Made by a program: the position numbers and the translations under genes. From Micropterix aruncella (lineage: Eukaryota; Arthropoda; Insecta; Lepidoptera; Micropterigidae): a stretch of 64,000 nt of DNA. The stretch is from contig OX155972.1 in assembly GCA_944548615.1 (NCBI GenBank), positions 9,147,082 to 9,211,081 on the forward strand, read 5' to 3'. A model generated the notes under the pieces. It did no database searches and was not told the origin of the DNA. It was given only the letters and a program-made list of their open reading frames with translations. The first letter of the stretch is position 1. Each line of letters begins with the position of its first letter. Below, one piece after another: positions 50,040-61,525 of the stretch.

Positions 50040-50600
50040 ATTGCTAGTCTCCGAGGATACTTTTGACCGAATTCTTCCACAACGTCTTCGGCATGTAAAC
50101 ATCTCGATATGTCCCTATTTATATATATTGTAGCTAAACCATTCAGGCGCTCTTATGCCATCGTCTTTCGAAGGTAAGTTTTTATATGTTTTAGTGATGA
50201 GAAGCTCCTCTCAACGCTGCAAGTAGACACTGGTATAGAAGCAAGAAGTTATAAAAGTATTTTTACATTTGGGAAGAACTCATTCGCCTCTTGATGTACC
50301 TCTGCTTCTGTTTTCGGAAGGTGTTCCCTGCTACACCAAAGTTTCTTCCATAAAATGATTTCCCCCGACAAGGAAAGCGGATGAGGCAAGTCACAACTGT
50401 ATACGCGTGCAGCTGCTACTACGGCTGTAAGATTGGTTGTCTTCACAATGGAACTAGGAATAAGCGTGAATAAGTCAATAATCGAAGATTGATCATTTTT
50501 CGAAAATCGAATTTTTAGCTATTCCAACACAAAATCAATGAAAGGAAGGAATATATTTAATCTGGATAAAAAACAGATGCTATTTTACAAAAAACTGATT
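50040..50600 (-). pseudogene. hAT transposase, C-terminal part with dimerisation domain
   Basis: On the - strand, across frames: FIDFVLE and KNDQSSIIDLFTLIPSSIV, then AARVYSCDLPHPLSLSGEI with WCSREHLPKTEAEVHQEANE, then an EELLITKTYKNL-type segment where intact hATs have ERSFSSLKRIKTYLR, and finally HAEDVVEEFGQKYPRRLA. This is the order of the hAT C-terminal dimerisation region. Stops and shifts are present. Confidence 0.8.
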
Positions 50601-50677
50601 TTATAAAATGAAAGAAAAATTGTATCAAGCAATTGAAACATGATACAGTGGGCATTTAATTTGATTAATATTTGCCT

Positions 50678-52686
50678 TACCTGTTGTATTCGCCTTCGAC
50701 AAAACCCCAATTAAATCACTGGTGAAGGGGCTAGAGTCAAAACAAGTTGACAACACCACAACCAGATGGGTGAAAGCGATGCTCTCAAACCGCACGGCCA
50801 AGGTAGCTCTTCACGGAACAAACCTTGAAGTCACCACTACAAGAGGCTGCCCGCAGGGAGGCGTACTCTCGCCCCTACTATGGACTCTTGCAATAGATCA
50901 ACTCCTGCATAGGATGGCAGAGGCCAGGATAGACACACAGGGCTATGCTGATGACCTAGTAGTCATTGTCCGGGGCTTCTGCCAAAACACGATCTCACAC
51001 ATAATGCAAAAAGCGTTAACAATCGTTAGCAATTGGTGCAGAGAGAACGAATTATCGGTCAACGCCGATAAGACCGTCCTCGTGCCATTTACCAACAAAC
51101 GTCAACTAGGTGGACTAAAAATGCCAATCTTAAACCACAGGCAGATTCCTTTCTCCAAGGAAGTAAAGTATCTGGGAGTCACGCTCGACCAAAGACTCAC
51201 CTGGAACAGCCACCTAGATAAAACAATTCAAAAAGCTAAAAGTGCTTTGGGTATAAGCAGAAGACTGGCGGGGAAAAACTGGGGCCTTAACCCCAAGATC
51301 TCCCACTGGCTATACACTGCCATTGTGAGGCCGATAATCTCGTACGCCTCGGTGGTATGGTGCAACAAAGCCAACCAGAAAACTGTGATTACCAAACTAA
51401 ACAATATCCAAAGGACGGCGTGCCTCATGACAACTGGCGCAATGTCCTCCACTCCTGGAGCAGCTCTAGATGCACTGCTGAACTTACCGCCCCTACACAT
51501 TCATTTGCAACAGGTGGCGAAAGCCAGCATGTACAGGCTATCTGCCCGAGAGAAGGTAAACTGGATCTCACAAGCACTAAGATCAGTTCTTGACTCAGTC
51601 AGTGAAAATCCAACCCTCAACATGGTATCAGACACCATGCTCCCACTCCTAAACTTTGGAAAACTTTTTACAGTGGAACTGCCGCCCAGAGACGACTGGC
51701 TAAAAAGCCAACTGCAATGGGATGCCGGTAGCCTTAAATGGTATACTGATGGGTCCAAATCGGGACTTGACGTAGGCTGTGGTATATATGGAGAGCGACC
51801 AAACTTCAAAAGAAGTGTAAACTTGGGAAAATACGCCTCCATATTCCAAGCGGAGGTTTACGCCATTATTGAATGTGCGGATATCAACCTCCAAAAGGAC
51901 TACGCCAACCACCGTATCTATATCCACTCGGATAGCAAAGCAGCTCTTATGGCACTAGCCTCGAATACCATTAATTCAAAGCTAGTGCAAAACTGCATAT
52001 CACTACTGAATTCCCTGGGCGAAAAGAACAGGGTAATACTAAGATGGGTTCCCGGCCATGCAGGAATCGAGGGAAATGAAAAAGCCGACGAACTTGCTAG
52101 GACGGGAGCAAAGGGAACGTTATACGGCCCTGAACCCTGCTGTGGCGTACCAAAAAGCCTTGCAAACCTAATGCTCAAACAAATGTGTTTAGAACAATCC
52201 GTCAACCACTGGAACAACACGCCAGGGTTGAATCATTCCAAAGCGCTCATTAAGCCTTACGACCGTAAGACGGCCCGTGAGGCCCTATCGCTAAATAGGA
52301 ACAATCTACGCATACTGGTAAGGGCGCTCACGGGGCATTGTGGCCTGAACAAACACATGTTCAACCTCAAGCTCAAAGACACAAAAATGTGCAGGTTCTG
52401 CCAAGGGGCAGAGGAAACTCCCCAGCACCTCATGTGCGAGTGTGGCCCGCTGATGCGTAAAAGATACAACCACCTGGGTGGTCACTACCTCCAACCTGAG
52501 GAGGTAAAACAATCTGGCGCCAAAAGCCTGCTGCGGTTCTTGAATGACACGGGGCTTAGCGCAGAACTATAGTAGGTGGCGAGCACAATAGATCAGCAAT
52601 GGTCGCAGTGTTACAAGGCTCATAAAGACCTTAGAAAAGCCCCACTCAACAAATAAAAAATAAAAAAATAAATACCTGTTGTATTC
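50678..52686 (+). mobile_element. LINE insertion with 14-bp target duplication
   Basis: TACCTGTTGTATTC flanks the insert at 50678-50691 and 52673-52686. The 3' end is (AAATAAA)-type A-rich. It interrupts the minus-strand hAT transposase. Perfect duplication and a stop-free frame indicate a recent insertion. Confidence 0.95.
50692..52572 (+). CDS. LINE ORF2 fragment: reverse transcriptase, RNase H, zinc knuckle (no internal stop)
   Basis: One frame is open for about 626 codons to TAG at 52570-52572. The fragment starts at AFDKTP, inside RT motif A; then TRGCPQGGVLSPLLW (motif B), GYADDLVVIV (motif C, catalytic Asp pair) and KYLGVTLDQRLTWN. RNase H follows: WYTDGSKSG (Asp), FQAEVYAIIE (Glu), HSDSKAAL (Asp), GHAGIEGNEKADELAR (His, Asp). 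A CRFCQGAEETPQHLMCEC knuckle lies near the C-terminus. These domains mark an I/R1/Jockey-group non-LTR retrotransposon. Everything upstream of motif A (endonuclease, RT fingers) is missing because of 5' truncation, so it cannot move on its own. Confidence 0.93.
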   Translation, partial: AFDKTPIKSLVKGLESKQVDNTTTRWVKAMLSNRTAKVALHGTNLEVTTTRGCPQGGVLSPLLWTLAIDQLLHRMAEARIDTQGYADDLVVIVRGFCQNTISHIMQKALTIVSNWCRENELSVNADKTVLVPFTNKRQLGGLKMPILNHRQIPFSKEVKYLGVTLDQRLTWNSHLDKTIQKAKSALGISRRLAGKNWGLNPKISHWLYTAIVRPIISYASVVWCNKANQKTVITKLNNIQRTACLMTTGAMSSTPGAALDALLNLPPLHIHLQQVAKASMYRLSAREKVNWISQALRSVLDSVSENPTLNMVSDTMLPLLNFGKLFTVELPPRDDWLKSQLQWDAGSLKWYTDGSKSGLDVGCGIYGERPNFKRSVNLGKYASIFQAEVYAIIECADINLQKDYANHRIYIHSDSKAALMALASNTINSKLVQNCISLLNSLGEKNRVILRWVPGHAGIEGNEKADELARTGAKGTLYGPEPCCGVPKSLANLMLKQMCLEQSVNHWNNTPGLNHSKALIKPYDRKTAREALSLNRNNLRILVRALTGHCGLNKHMFNLKLKDTKMCRFCQGAEETPQHLMCECGPLMRKRYNHLGGHYLQPEEVKQSGAKSLLRFLNDTGLSAEL

Positions 52687-53546
52687 CTTTACATCAGAGG
52701 CCTCAATATTTGAGAGTTGAAGTGACCGTTTTACCATTCTAGGTACTTGTATTGGAATGTCCAGAGATTCTACAAGAAGACACACCTCTTGAAAACTTTC
52801 TTCAAATTTTATTTCTTTGTACCTTTCCAGTGTTTTTATTACCGTTTCTACCATTTCGTAGCATAGGTGGAGGTCTAAAGCTACAGGCTGTAATTGTCGT
52901 GAGAGTGATACAGTAATTTCAAACACAGCAGCGGTTACTGTCAGAGAAAGGACGAAATCGAATCGTAGAATTGATACGAGAAGTCCTGCTTTTTATAATG
53001 ATGGAGATATTCTGTCCATTTCCTGAAGGAACTGTACAATAGAGTCAAACAGCTCTTTAAATTGAAGAAGTGCATCATGCCTTTCAAGCCAACTCGTTTG
53101 ATAAGTTCCGACCTATTTGCTGACTCTCGCACAACATTAGTTACACTAACTACAACTCCCATCATATTGCGAATACTCGACAAGCCACAGGCTTTCAAGA
53201 TAGCCAAGTTTAGTTTGTCTGCTGCTCAATGCATGTAAACAGCAAGCGGTTGGACCTGCTTTAGGCGGGCTTGTACACTATTCAACTTTCCAGACATATT
53301 GGCACCTCCATCGTAACCTTTACCTCTCAAGTTCTCAATCTGCAGGCCGGCTCGATTTAATTCTTGAAGAATGTGATCGCTCAAAGCAGCACCAGTCAAG
53401 TCAACTGCAGATAAAAAGCACATGAACTCTTCATGTATTGTGCTCTTTTGTATATCCAAGTACCTGATGCATATAATCAGTTGCTCTGTACCACAAGTAA
53501 CTGTTTTTTCGTCGCCAAGTACAACGTAATATTTTGCTTCTTTCAC
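52687..53546 (-). pseudogene. hAT transposase, catalytic part
   Basis: On the - strand: KYYVVLGDEKTVTCGTEQ; FLSAVDLTGAALSDHILQEL; ENLRGKGYDGGANMSGKLN with ARLKQVQPLAVYMH; a CAAH-like site lost; LAILKACGLSSIRNMM; and a VRESANRSELIKRVGLK segment. The GYDGGANMSG block and the helical region after it are typical of the DUF4371/ZMYM1-like hAT transposases. The N-terminal zinc finger is missing: only 220 bp separate this from the right terminus. Frameshifts at about 53215 and 52935. Confidence 0.85.
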
Positions 53547-53765
53547 TTTTTTTTATTATATTTTTCATAATTAGAGTATGGCAACATTCAATCAGCTGAT
53601 TCTGGGTTGTTTTACTTAGATATGTAGCATTTTTTGGAGCTGTCTCTAAATTTTGAGCTGAACTAACAGATTTTTAATATACAGTTCAGTAACAAATCTG
53701 AAAGTTTCGTTTATTTATGTTTTGGGGGGGGCTTCAGCCCCTTAGCCCCCCCCCTGGATCCGCCA

Positions 53766-54200
<435 letters not shown>

Positions 54201-54214
54201 CTAACCTGACGCCG

Positions 54215-54960
54215 CAAAATCGTCGAGGGGCGCCCGAAGATTGACTACTAGAGGAAATTGGCCCGCAGGCCAGAGTCCTACCAGGGCCTGCAATTCTGCG
54301 TGGAGGCCGCCGGATGGGTGTTGACCCGTGCGTTTGGCCAACTGTACACACATGGGTCTTAGTGTCCTACTGCAACAGGGCCCATTAGCCTTCCTGCTGT
54401 GTCTTGGGCAGGTGGGATCGGATCCTCAAGGGGAGCATCTCGGGTGCTGCTATGCATCTTGCTCATCGGGCGGAGTTAGCCAATCGACTGTATTCCGTCA
54501 AATAACCGTAGTTAAGGGGGTGGGGGGGTTGGGGGGGGGGGGGGGTGGGGGGGGGTTGGAAATGGCCTGTTACGGTTCCTAATCAGCAGGGGCTGGCCTC
54601 ATGTCAGCTACTTTGAAATGATCCTTTGGCTACCCGATGTCGTGTGATATCGGCTGGCAAAGGATACCGAGGTCCGCAACAAATTCAAACCGAATTACCC
54701 CTAATGTCATGCAGAGGCCACGCAAGCGACTTCGAATCTGTTTAAATCTGGTACAAGTGAATTAGAGGTCGGCCCGCTGGATCCTCTTCCCAGTACCTCC
54801 CTGTAAGGCGTTAGTCTCTTACGGGTTTGTCGGTGGAGTTAGATAGTGGACTGTCGTTTGTTTTCTTAAGTTTTTCACGCTCAATTCATGGGAGATAGAA
54901 CGACCTGATGTCATTAAAACTCCCTGGGGTGATGTGTTTGCCTATTGTGTCGACATCCTT
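54215..54960 (+). mobile_element. Orphan retro-family S, copy with inverted 5' part
   Basis: 54246-54392 is the reverse complement of the family 5' end (GGGCCCATTAG, CGGGTCAACACCC in reverse), while 54393-54960 continues forward (AGCCAATCGACTGT, GGCAAAGGATACCGAGGTCCGC, TAAGGCGTTAGTCTCTTACGGG). A G-run sits at about 54520-54556. This is the 5'-inversion pattern of twin priming. Confidence 0.75.
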
Positions 54961-55032
54961 CGACGTGATTTACCTGATTAGCAGATTCTGGAGATTGATA
55001 TTAATTTAGACAAATGTGGCGTTTTTTCCCAG

Positions 55033-55264
55033 GTGTCGGTCTGAACGATTCTCCTGCGGGTCTCGCCGCGTACATCCTCGAAAAGTTCTCAGTTGGAACT
55101 AACCCCAATTGGAGAGCTTTGCCAGATGGCGGACTGACCGACAAATACAAAATGGTCGACCTTATAGACAACCTTATGGTGTACTGGGTCAGCGAAAGTA
55201 TCACTTCATCTGTTCGGCTATACGCCGAATCGTTTAGGCGGGATGTTTCTTTAAAGACATATAT
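55033..55264 (+). CDS. JHEH: JHEH exon 6 (residues 309-386)
   Basis: Acceptor GTTTTTTCCCAG, donor AT|GTAAGT. Two bases complete Gly309, then 76 codons, then two bases of Met386. It encodes VGLNDSPAGLAAYILEKFS, WRALPDGGLTDKYKMVDLID and RLYAESFRRD; Tyr372 in VRLYAES is the second lid tyrosine. The GLNDSPAGLAAY signature is typical of JHEH. Confidence 0.95.
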
Positions 55265-55564
55265 GTAAGTATTAAACTTTCTATTGCCAATCATACACCT
55301 CACAAGTCACAGATAAACGCCCTCAAAACTCACTTTCGCTAAACGTATTCATAATATTAGGTTCATACCAATGCACTAACTTCAGTCGGGCATTTGTTTC
55401 TGTGTCGTTTGCCCTTGCTCAGATATTTTCATGTGTGCAATCTCGAAACAGTAGAAAATTCGAAGTTTTTTCGAATATGAGGTCCTGTGTCGGAGTTATC
55501 AGTTACAGAATCTTGCAGAATAGCGCGAAAGTTTACTCAAATGTTTACTGTCATAACCTTCACT

Positions 55565-55922
55565 GTCATGACGACCATTCGGCCGCCCGATCCCGGGTGA
55601 ATAAGCCGGGCAAAGGATGCCGTGGTCCGCGATAGATTCAGTTGATCCTATAATCAATCAGGAGGTAGGAGGTTTCCTGAAAGTTAATTCCGGACGGAGA
55701 TATCCTTCCAAAACTGTTAGTCATGGGGCGCGGCTGCCCACTGTATACCTTTCCCGGTGCCTCGCCGTAAGGCGTTGGCCTCTGACGGGCATGTTGGCAT
55801 AGCATGACGGTCGATTTGTATTGTCTCTAAGTCTTCTACGCTCATCCCACGGCTGAAAGAACGATCATATATCGTCATACCAGTATCGGGTGACGGGTTC
55901 GCCCATTGTTGGGTTTGCCCAC
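55565..55922 (+). mobile_element. Orphan retro-family S, 3' half copy
   Basis: CCCGATCCCGGGTGAATAAG, GCCGTGGTCCGCGATAGATTC and GTAAGGCGTTGGCCTCT through GACGGGTTCGCCCATTG match the second half of 4064-4735. It abuts the LINE family M copy at 55924. Confidence 0.8.
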
Positions 55923-55923
55923 A

Positions 55924-56600
55924 GTCACTCATGTTTTTCCATCGAACCTCAGATAAACGACCACGAACCCAGCAACACCGAACTACAAGAGCATCTGCAG
56001 GTCTGAATTATGCCGTTCCCCGAGTTAATTCTTCATTTGCCCAAAGACAATTCAACTATATAGAACCGAAAATATTCAACCGTCTTGATGACAAAATAAA
56101 AGAAATAGAAAATACCATTTTATTCAAAAAAAAAAAAAGGCTTCTTGACGACATAGGTCGTTCCAGGACAGAGAACGAACTTCTGCAAGTCATATCTTAA
56201 AAAAAATATATATTTCTGCATAACTTTATTATTATACTATATAATATGATATACTTAATATATTAAACAAAATGTAAAAGCAAAATGTTAAACAAAATAT
56301 AATGCAAAAGAATGATACTATAATATATCTAGATCGTTATATTTATATATTTGTGTATGTATGTATATGTATGTGTGTATGTGTATGTATATGAATCTAT
56401 ACGAGTACCTACGTCAGTTAGGCTTCTCGACCTAAGTCAGAAAATAAGTCGTATGCCCAGATACAGGCTATATTTGGCCTAGTTGGGTATGCGCTGAGCA
56501 TGGTCATGTGAATGGGGGCCGTTGTTTCTTCGCACCATTACTTGGTATGACCATTTTTATGTGTTTTATAAGTATGTTTGAAATAAATAAATAAATTGTA
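55924..56600 (+). pseudogene. LINE family M 3' fragment in JHEH intron 6
   Basis: The + strand reads MFFHRTSDKRPRTQQHRTT and NYAVPRVNSSFAQRQFNYIE, matching the - strand copy at 35815-36730, then a 3' UTR with AGATACAGGCTATATTTGGC and the tail AATAAATAAATAAA at about 56582. It ends about 100 bp before exon 7. Confidence 0.82.
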
Positions 56601-56694
56601 GCCGACACCGCCCTACTGTACTTTTATTTATAAGATTCCAAAGACCTTCAGTGTGTGGGCTAATATTATAATCTTTAAATGCGTTTTTTTTCAG

Positions 56695-56908
56695 GCAACC
56701 AATCACGGTCCCTTCGGCAATCGCCAACTTTAGGTATGAAGTGATGTACTTTCCCGAATGGGTCGTCCGAGATCGATTCGTGAACTTGGTCCAGTTCACT
56801 CACTACGACCACGGAGGTCACTTCTCCGCTCTCGAGCATCCCGACGAACTGTCCGAGGACATTTGGACGGCTGTCGAGAAAATGAGAAAATCAAAACCAA
56901 AGTCCTAA
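56695..56908 (+). CDS. JHEH: JHEH exon 7 (residues 386-456 and stop)
   Basis: Acceptor GTTTTTTTTCAG; the first base completes Met386, then 70 codons and TAA at 56906-56908. It encodes SAIANFRYEVMYFPEWVV (Glu401, the acid of the charge relay) and FTHYDHGGHFSALEHPDEL (His428, the general base), then the C-terminal helix EDIWTAVEKMRKSKPKS. The C-terminus matches family length. Confidence 0.95.
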
Positions 56909-56941
56909 AAATGGTGCATCTATGTTAGAAATGTGGAATGG

Positions 56942-56947
56942 AATAAA
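56942..56947 (+). terminator. JHEH: JHEH polyadenylation signal
   Basis: AATAAA 34 bp after the JHEH stop codon, followed by a T-rich stretch; implies a very short 3' UTR. Confidence 0.8.
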
Positions 56948-57112
56948 GGGATTTTTTGTTTAATTATTTCTTTTATTGCAAGCTTTTCGTGCCAAACCGT
57001 AAAAAAAATATTGGCGTGGCACTGTAATGGAATTTTATAATTCTCTTTTCCACCACTTCTAATTGTGGCTTCATCTTACTATGGCATAAGTGTATATTCT
57101 TAGTCGTTTAGC

Positions 57113-57457
57113 ATGGGAGCTAATGGGCCCTGTTGGAATTGGCCACGAAGACCCATTTCGTTCAGGGTCGGTCATACTCACGGGTCAACACCCATCCGGC
57201 GGCCTTCACGCAGAAGAGAGAGCCAGGGTAGGACGCTGGCCTGCGGGCCGGTCTCCCCTAGGAGTCAATTTTCGGGCGCTCCTGGACGGTTTGCGCACCG
57301 TGCGGCGTCAGCCAATCGATTGTGCACTCCGACTAACATCCGGGGAAGTCTGGGAACAGTAGTGTTTTCTATAGAGCGGGGGCGGTTGTTAACCTTATGG
57401 AAACTGCTCTTGAAACGACTATTCGGCCACCCGATCCCGGGTTAATAAGCCGGGCAT
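57113..57457 (+). mobile_element. Orphan retro-family S, 5' half copy
   Basis: GGAGCTAATGGGCCC through GATCCCGGGTTAATAAGCC matches the first half of 4064-4735, then stops at GGGCA|TTTCTG. It lies about 150 bp past the JHEH polyadenylation signal. Confidence 0.85.
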
Positions 57458-57949
57458 TTCTGTTCTGTGAAATTAACTTTTTTGTTGTGGGTATGTGGAG
57501 CCGTAGGCTCCTACTGCATCATTACCGGCATCATTTATACCTACCCTGAAATTATCAAACAACTAGGCGTATATTCATCATATCATAATATTCGCATACG
57601 AGGAAGCGACACAAAAGAGATAAAAACACTCCCGGAAACACAGTTTACATATACCGGAAACTAAGCCAGCACGAAAGATGAGGCCGCCAAGATCCGTACG
57701 ACAAATATCCGCCCAGTATACGTTTTATTATATGCCCCGGTGAGCGTCTAAGAGCTATGGAAGCTCTTAAACCCGCTGGTTCAGGAATGTAAACGATAGT
57801 CCTAGATTTGAAGCAGAGAAGTTGTAACAACGTAACAGGTTAAAATAATTACGTTCCCTGCTACAAATTCAGGACTATCGTCTAGTTCCTCGACGACTTA
57901 TGTGTCTCTTGATGACTATGCAGTTTTGTTGATTTTGAACATTTTGTGT
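57458..57949. other. Unassigned intergenic stretch
   Basis: A 65-codon frame (MKLTFLLWVCGAVGSYCIIT..., 57467-57664) has a hydrophobic start but no supporting splice context or homology I recognise; not called a gene. Confidence 0.3.
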
Positions 57950-58880
57950 GCGACGCGCGCGAGTATTTATTACTCGCACTCGTTTTGCACATTGTAATTG
58001 ATAATTCATTGAGCTACTGTCGTATAGGACTTTTATTTTGTCGTAGAATATTGTTCGGTTGCCATCGAGGCGTAGCGAGTATCCTGGTACTGTGGCGTTA
58101 TGTGACTTTGTCCCTGCGCAAGTTTTTATGTTGTCGAAAACCATAAATTTAACATTCTACAGTAACTACTTTGGAAATTATACGCAGAAGTAAACGCTAA
58201 AATACAAACATCTAAAATGGTTATAATCATAATTTTAAAAGCGATTACAATTATTCTTATAATTATGACGATTATGTATAACTATGTTTTTCAAAGGACC
58301 CTGGACTCTTTTGTATGAAGCCTGGACGAAGAACCAACAGAGATGAGAATCATGTAAAATGAAACGTTGAAGCGTGTACCTTACTTCATTTCATACTGGG
58401 CCCGATTGCGTTTCTTTGTGAACTAAAACTAAAATTAGTCCAAGCAAACGAGACAGAGCGATACGTTAGAGCGGGATATGAAACGAACGATCGTCGATAA
58501 ATACTACCTGTCGAACTTATACGCGTCCGAATAAATTCGAGCATATTTCGTGCGGTGTAAGATTTGACCTTGGCTGGCGGGCAGTTTTAATGCGAAAAAG
58601 TGACAACCGGTCATCTCACACTCCGCTTTAGCGTATTGCCCCGTCTCGTTCACACGGACTAATTTCCGATTTTAGTTCACGAAGAACCGCAATCGAGCCC
58701 AGTTATGGCAGTTAATTTAATGGCAGAACTAAGATATTGGCACATTTTTGTACAATATTTGGGTATATGTTTTTCGTCGGTATTGAAGGCCTAAATGAAG
58801 AAAATAACGATATGGTAGATTTAGCTTTTCAAGGAGATTTTTTGGTATGAGTTTATACGATGATTTAGCGATAGTTTATT
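57950..58880 (+). repeat. Segmental duplication copy A
   Basis: Shares TAGAATATTGTTCGRTTGCC, TTCAAAGGACCCTRGACTC and ATATTGGCACATTTTTGTAC in order with 62395-63020. Contains an extra MITE at 58397-58701 absent from the other copy. Confidence 0.8.
58397..58701. mobile_element. MITE with ~75-bp inverted termini
   Basis: Left TGGGCCCGATTGCGTTTCTT and right, read inwards, TGGGCTCGATTGCGGTTCTT; the similarity continues through GTGAACTAAAA, AACGAGAC and GCAATACGCTA-type blocks. The paralogous site at 62830 lacks it, confirming insertion. Confidence 0.8.
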
Positions 58881-59650
58881 TATTTATTTATTTTTATTTA
58901 TATAAGTAATGCAAATATTAAAAAAGTGAACAATTTCAGCGTAGGAATTATGCATAGAAATACTTTCAAAATTGAATCAAAAGCAGAAAAAAGAATACAA
59001 TGCATAGTCTAGTGGCAACGTCACCTAACTAGGCCGGGACCTGTTCTAAGGTAAACATTTATTTTTTAATGTGCTTGCAGAAATACAGTGTTTATAAGAG
59101 TGGCATATACTCCATGTATGCACAAAAATGGAATTGCAAAACAATATTAAAAATGACTAAATACTTAAATTAAAGTTAAAAGTGGAAAATTAAAATGACA
59201 GCAAATAAATAAAAATCAGAAAAAAACAAAAAAACAAAACAATTTAAAATAGTAAAAATTAGAGTAAGAATTTAAACAAAATAGTCCTGCATTTTACTTA
59301 TAACTAAGATAAAATACTGTTAAAACTAAAACAAATTATCTCTTAATATACGTTAAAACAAAATAATAATAATAATAAATAAAATAATAATAATAATATA
59401 ATAATACAATATAAGATTCAAAATATTCAAATGTCCGGGTTAGATTATAATATCCAGGATTTTTAAAATTCCTTGTCTTCCCTCTTTTACAAGCCAGTTT
59501 CTAAGCAGCCTTTTAAAGTAGGTCTTATTTTGTGCAAAGATCATAATAGATTTTTAGTAATAATAGAGTTAAGAAGCAAAGATCATAATAGATTTTTTGT
59601 AAACGCCTAAATCAAATATAGTTATACAATATTATCGATTTTATATTTTA
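58881..59650 (-). pseudogene. Possible LINE 3' remnant, minus strand
   Basis: On the - strand at about 59530-59450 the frame reads KTYFKRLLRNWLVKEGRQGI, resembling the end of a Jockey/CR1-type ORF2, followed by a long A/T-rich stretch to a TTTATTTATTT end at about 58877. Weak evidence. Confidence 0.4.
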
Positions 59651-60214
59651 CTAGCTGACCCGAACAGCCAATGAATGTCGTGTTACAGATTAGCTGAACT
59701 TAATTTATGATTTTATGAAAGTAATAAAATGAATACATAATAAATATTAAGTTCACTACTTTGTTAAGACAATAACACAAAAAGAAACATAAAACTACAA
59801 AAATTAAGTAAATCAATCGCGTGTCAGCAAGACATGATTGAATTAAACTATTTACATATTGACCAGCATGGGATGCACTCGGTTTAATTCTTTTCATTGA
59901 AGCACCTTGTGATATACGACATTTTTTGTTTTTTTTTATTAGGCGCAAGAACAAATAAAGCGGATGATTTGTCGACACGTGAACAATGCCACCTACAACT
60001 GACCATAAGAAAAACACGGATTTACATTTTTTGTATGGGAAATGATTTTTCTTTTATTTTAATTTTTCGTCAATTTTTCAATTTTTGTTTTTAATAGTTA
60101 TTCTGCTATTCGGGACGGAGACAAATACAACAAATCAAAAACCATGAAAATCGGTCCATCCGTTCTCGAGTTATAAGTGTTCGAACAAACCCGACTTTGT
60201 TTTATACATATAGA
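59651..60214 (+). repeat. CTAGCTGACCCG repeat family, diverged copy
   Basis: Starts CTAGCTGACCCGAACAGCC and ends AACCCGACTTTG..TATAGAT, with AAAATCGGTCCATCCGTTCTCGAGTT. More diverged from copies 1-3, closer to the form common across arthropods. Confidence 0.7.
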
Positions 60215-60462
60215 TGTGCATTATATTGTGTTAGAGTTGCTTAAATACGTATTTTCTTTATAAATGTAGTTATTACCGAAAATGGAAATGAAAATTAGTG
60301 CCCCAAATATTATTCCAAAATGTACCAACTAAGATTTGCCTTGCAATACCAAAATGAAGAAAATTTTAATTAAAGCAATATTATTCCTTTTTCAAAATCA
60401 GTTACACTTAGAAAAAAAAAACAAAGACGTGACCTCATGTTGAACGTGAGCTTTTGTTTAGG

Positions 60463-60568
60463 GACAAAGAGACAGAGAGATAGACAGACCGAGAGGCAGA
60501 GATACATAAAGACAGAGAGACAGGGATACAGAGGGGCAAAGAGGCAGAGAGACAGAGACAGAGAAAGA
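60463..60568 (+). repeat. Degenerate (GACAGA)n simple repeat
   Basis: Alternating GACAGAGA/GGCAGAGA words over about 105 bp; open frames across it are not genes. Confidence 0.85.
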
Positions 60569-60967
60569 ATAAAACCTGTCCCTAGAGAAGTAATTCTTTT
60601 TATTACCATTTTGGTGGGTACTAGGCTGGATAGATTTTTATTCTTCAGGATTTCAAAGCTCCCTATGCGGAAAGGATTTTCTATGGTATATAGCCCAAGG
60701 GATTAATATGTAAACATATTGTACGGAATACCCGCACTTCTTTTGACGGAAGACACTTTGGCTATATAGGACCCATTTTTTTTAACAAACTTAAATAATC
60801 TATAAAAATATTCAGAAATATAAACTACATTAAATTTAAATTTAAAATTACTAGACCCTTACTTCAACTTGAGAGAGATATGAGGTGGAAAAGATAATAA
60901 ATTTATTTTAAAATTTACTTCTTTGCATTATTATTGTCATGCATTGTAATACATGTTATATTATTAT

Positions 60968-61211
60968 GAATTCGAAGACTATGGCGGTTGTTTGACATAC
61001 ATATATATAAATAAGATAAAAAACGAATTTACAATGAGAAGCTTGTAACATCCGACGTTTCGGCGATGTTGGAACCACGGCTATCTAGGATATACTGTCT
61101 ATCTAGACTCTAGTCTACCCTAGACAACGACGGTTGCAACATCGCTGAAACGTCGGGTGTTACAAACTTCACGTGGTAAATTCATTTTTTGTTTTTTATC
61201 TTATTTATAAT
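60968..61211. repeat. Foldback family F, third copy
   Basis: ATTCGAAGACTATGGCGGTTG, then GTAACATCCGACGTTTCGG ... CGAAACGTCGGGTGTTAC arms about 60 bp long, with a longer loop (about 60 bp) than the 48-kb copy. Confidence 0.85.
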
Positions 61212-61525
61212 GTTATAATATTTATTTATTTGTCCTACAAACTTCATCATCCGACATTTTATATTAGTTTAAATTTATTATCATGCTTTTTGAATATTTA
61301 TAAATATATTTATGTTTAATTTTGTTTCAATTACTTGTTTTATTCTTTATTAGATTTTTCTGTTTATTTCTATTCTATATGTCCGCACATAGAAACAAAT
61401 CATCGACATACATGGAATCTATCTTAATACGAGCTACGACCTAGTTAGACAGATTCTGCAATGATAACAATTCAAATGTAGATTTTTCTTGTGCATTGGT
61501 GTTCAATAAATGCAATACGTGTGAT

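Noticed and set aside
53226..53546. Host zinc-finger MYM-like gene
   Set aside because: It lies between clear hAT termini, is broken by frameshifts and a LINE, and its C-terminal part is the hAT dimerisation region; a transposase relic fits better.
57467..57664. 65-codon frame with hydrophobic start after JHEH
   Set aside because: No homology, splice or polyadenylation support; short enough to be chance.
60437..60706. 89-codon frame rich in RQRDRQTERQ
   Set aside because: It is the translation of a degenerate GACAGA simple repeat.
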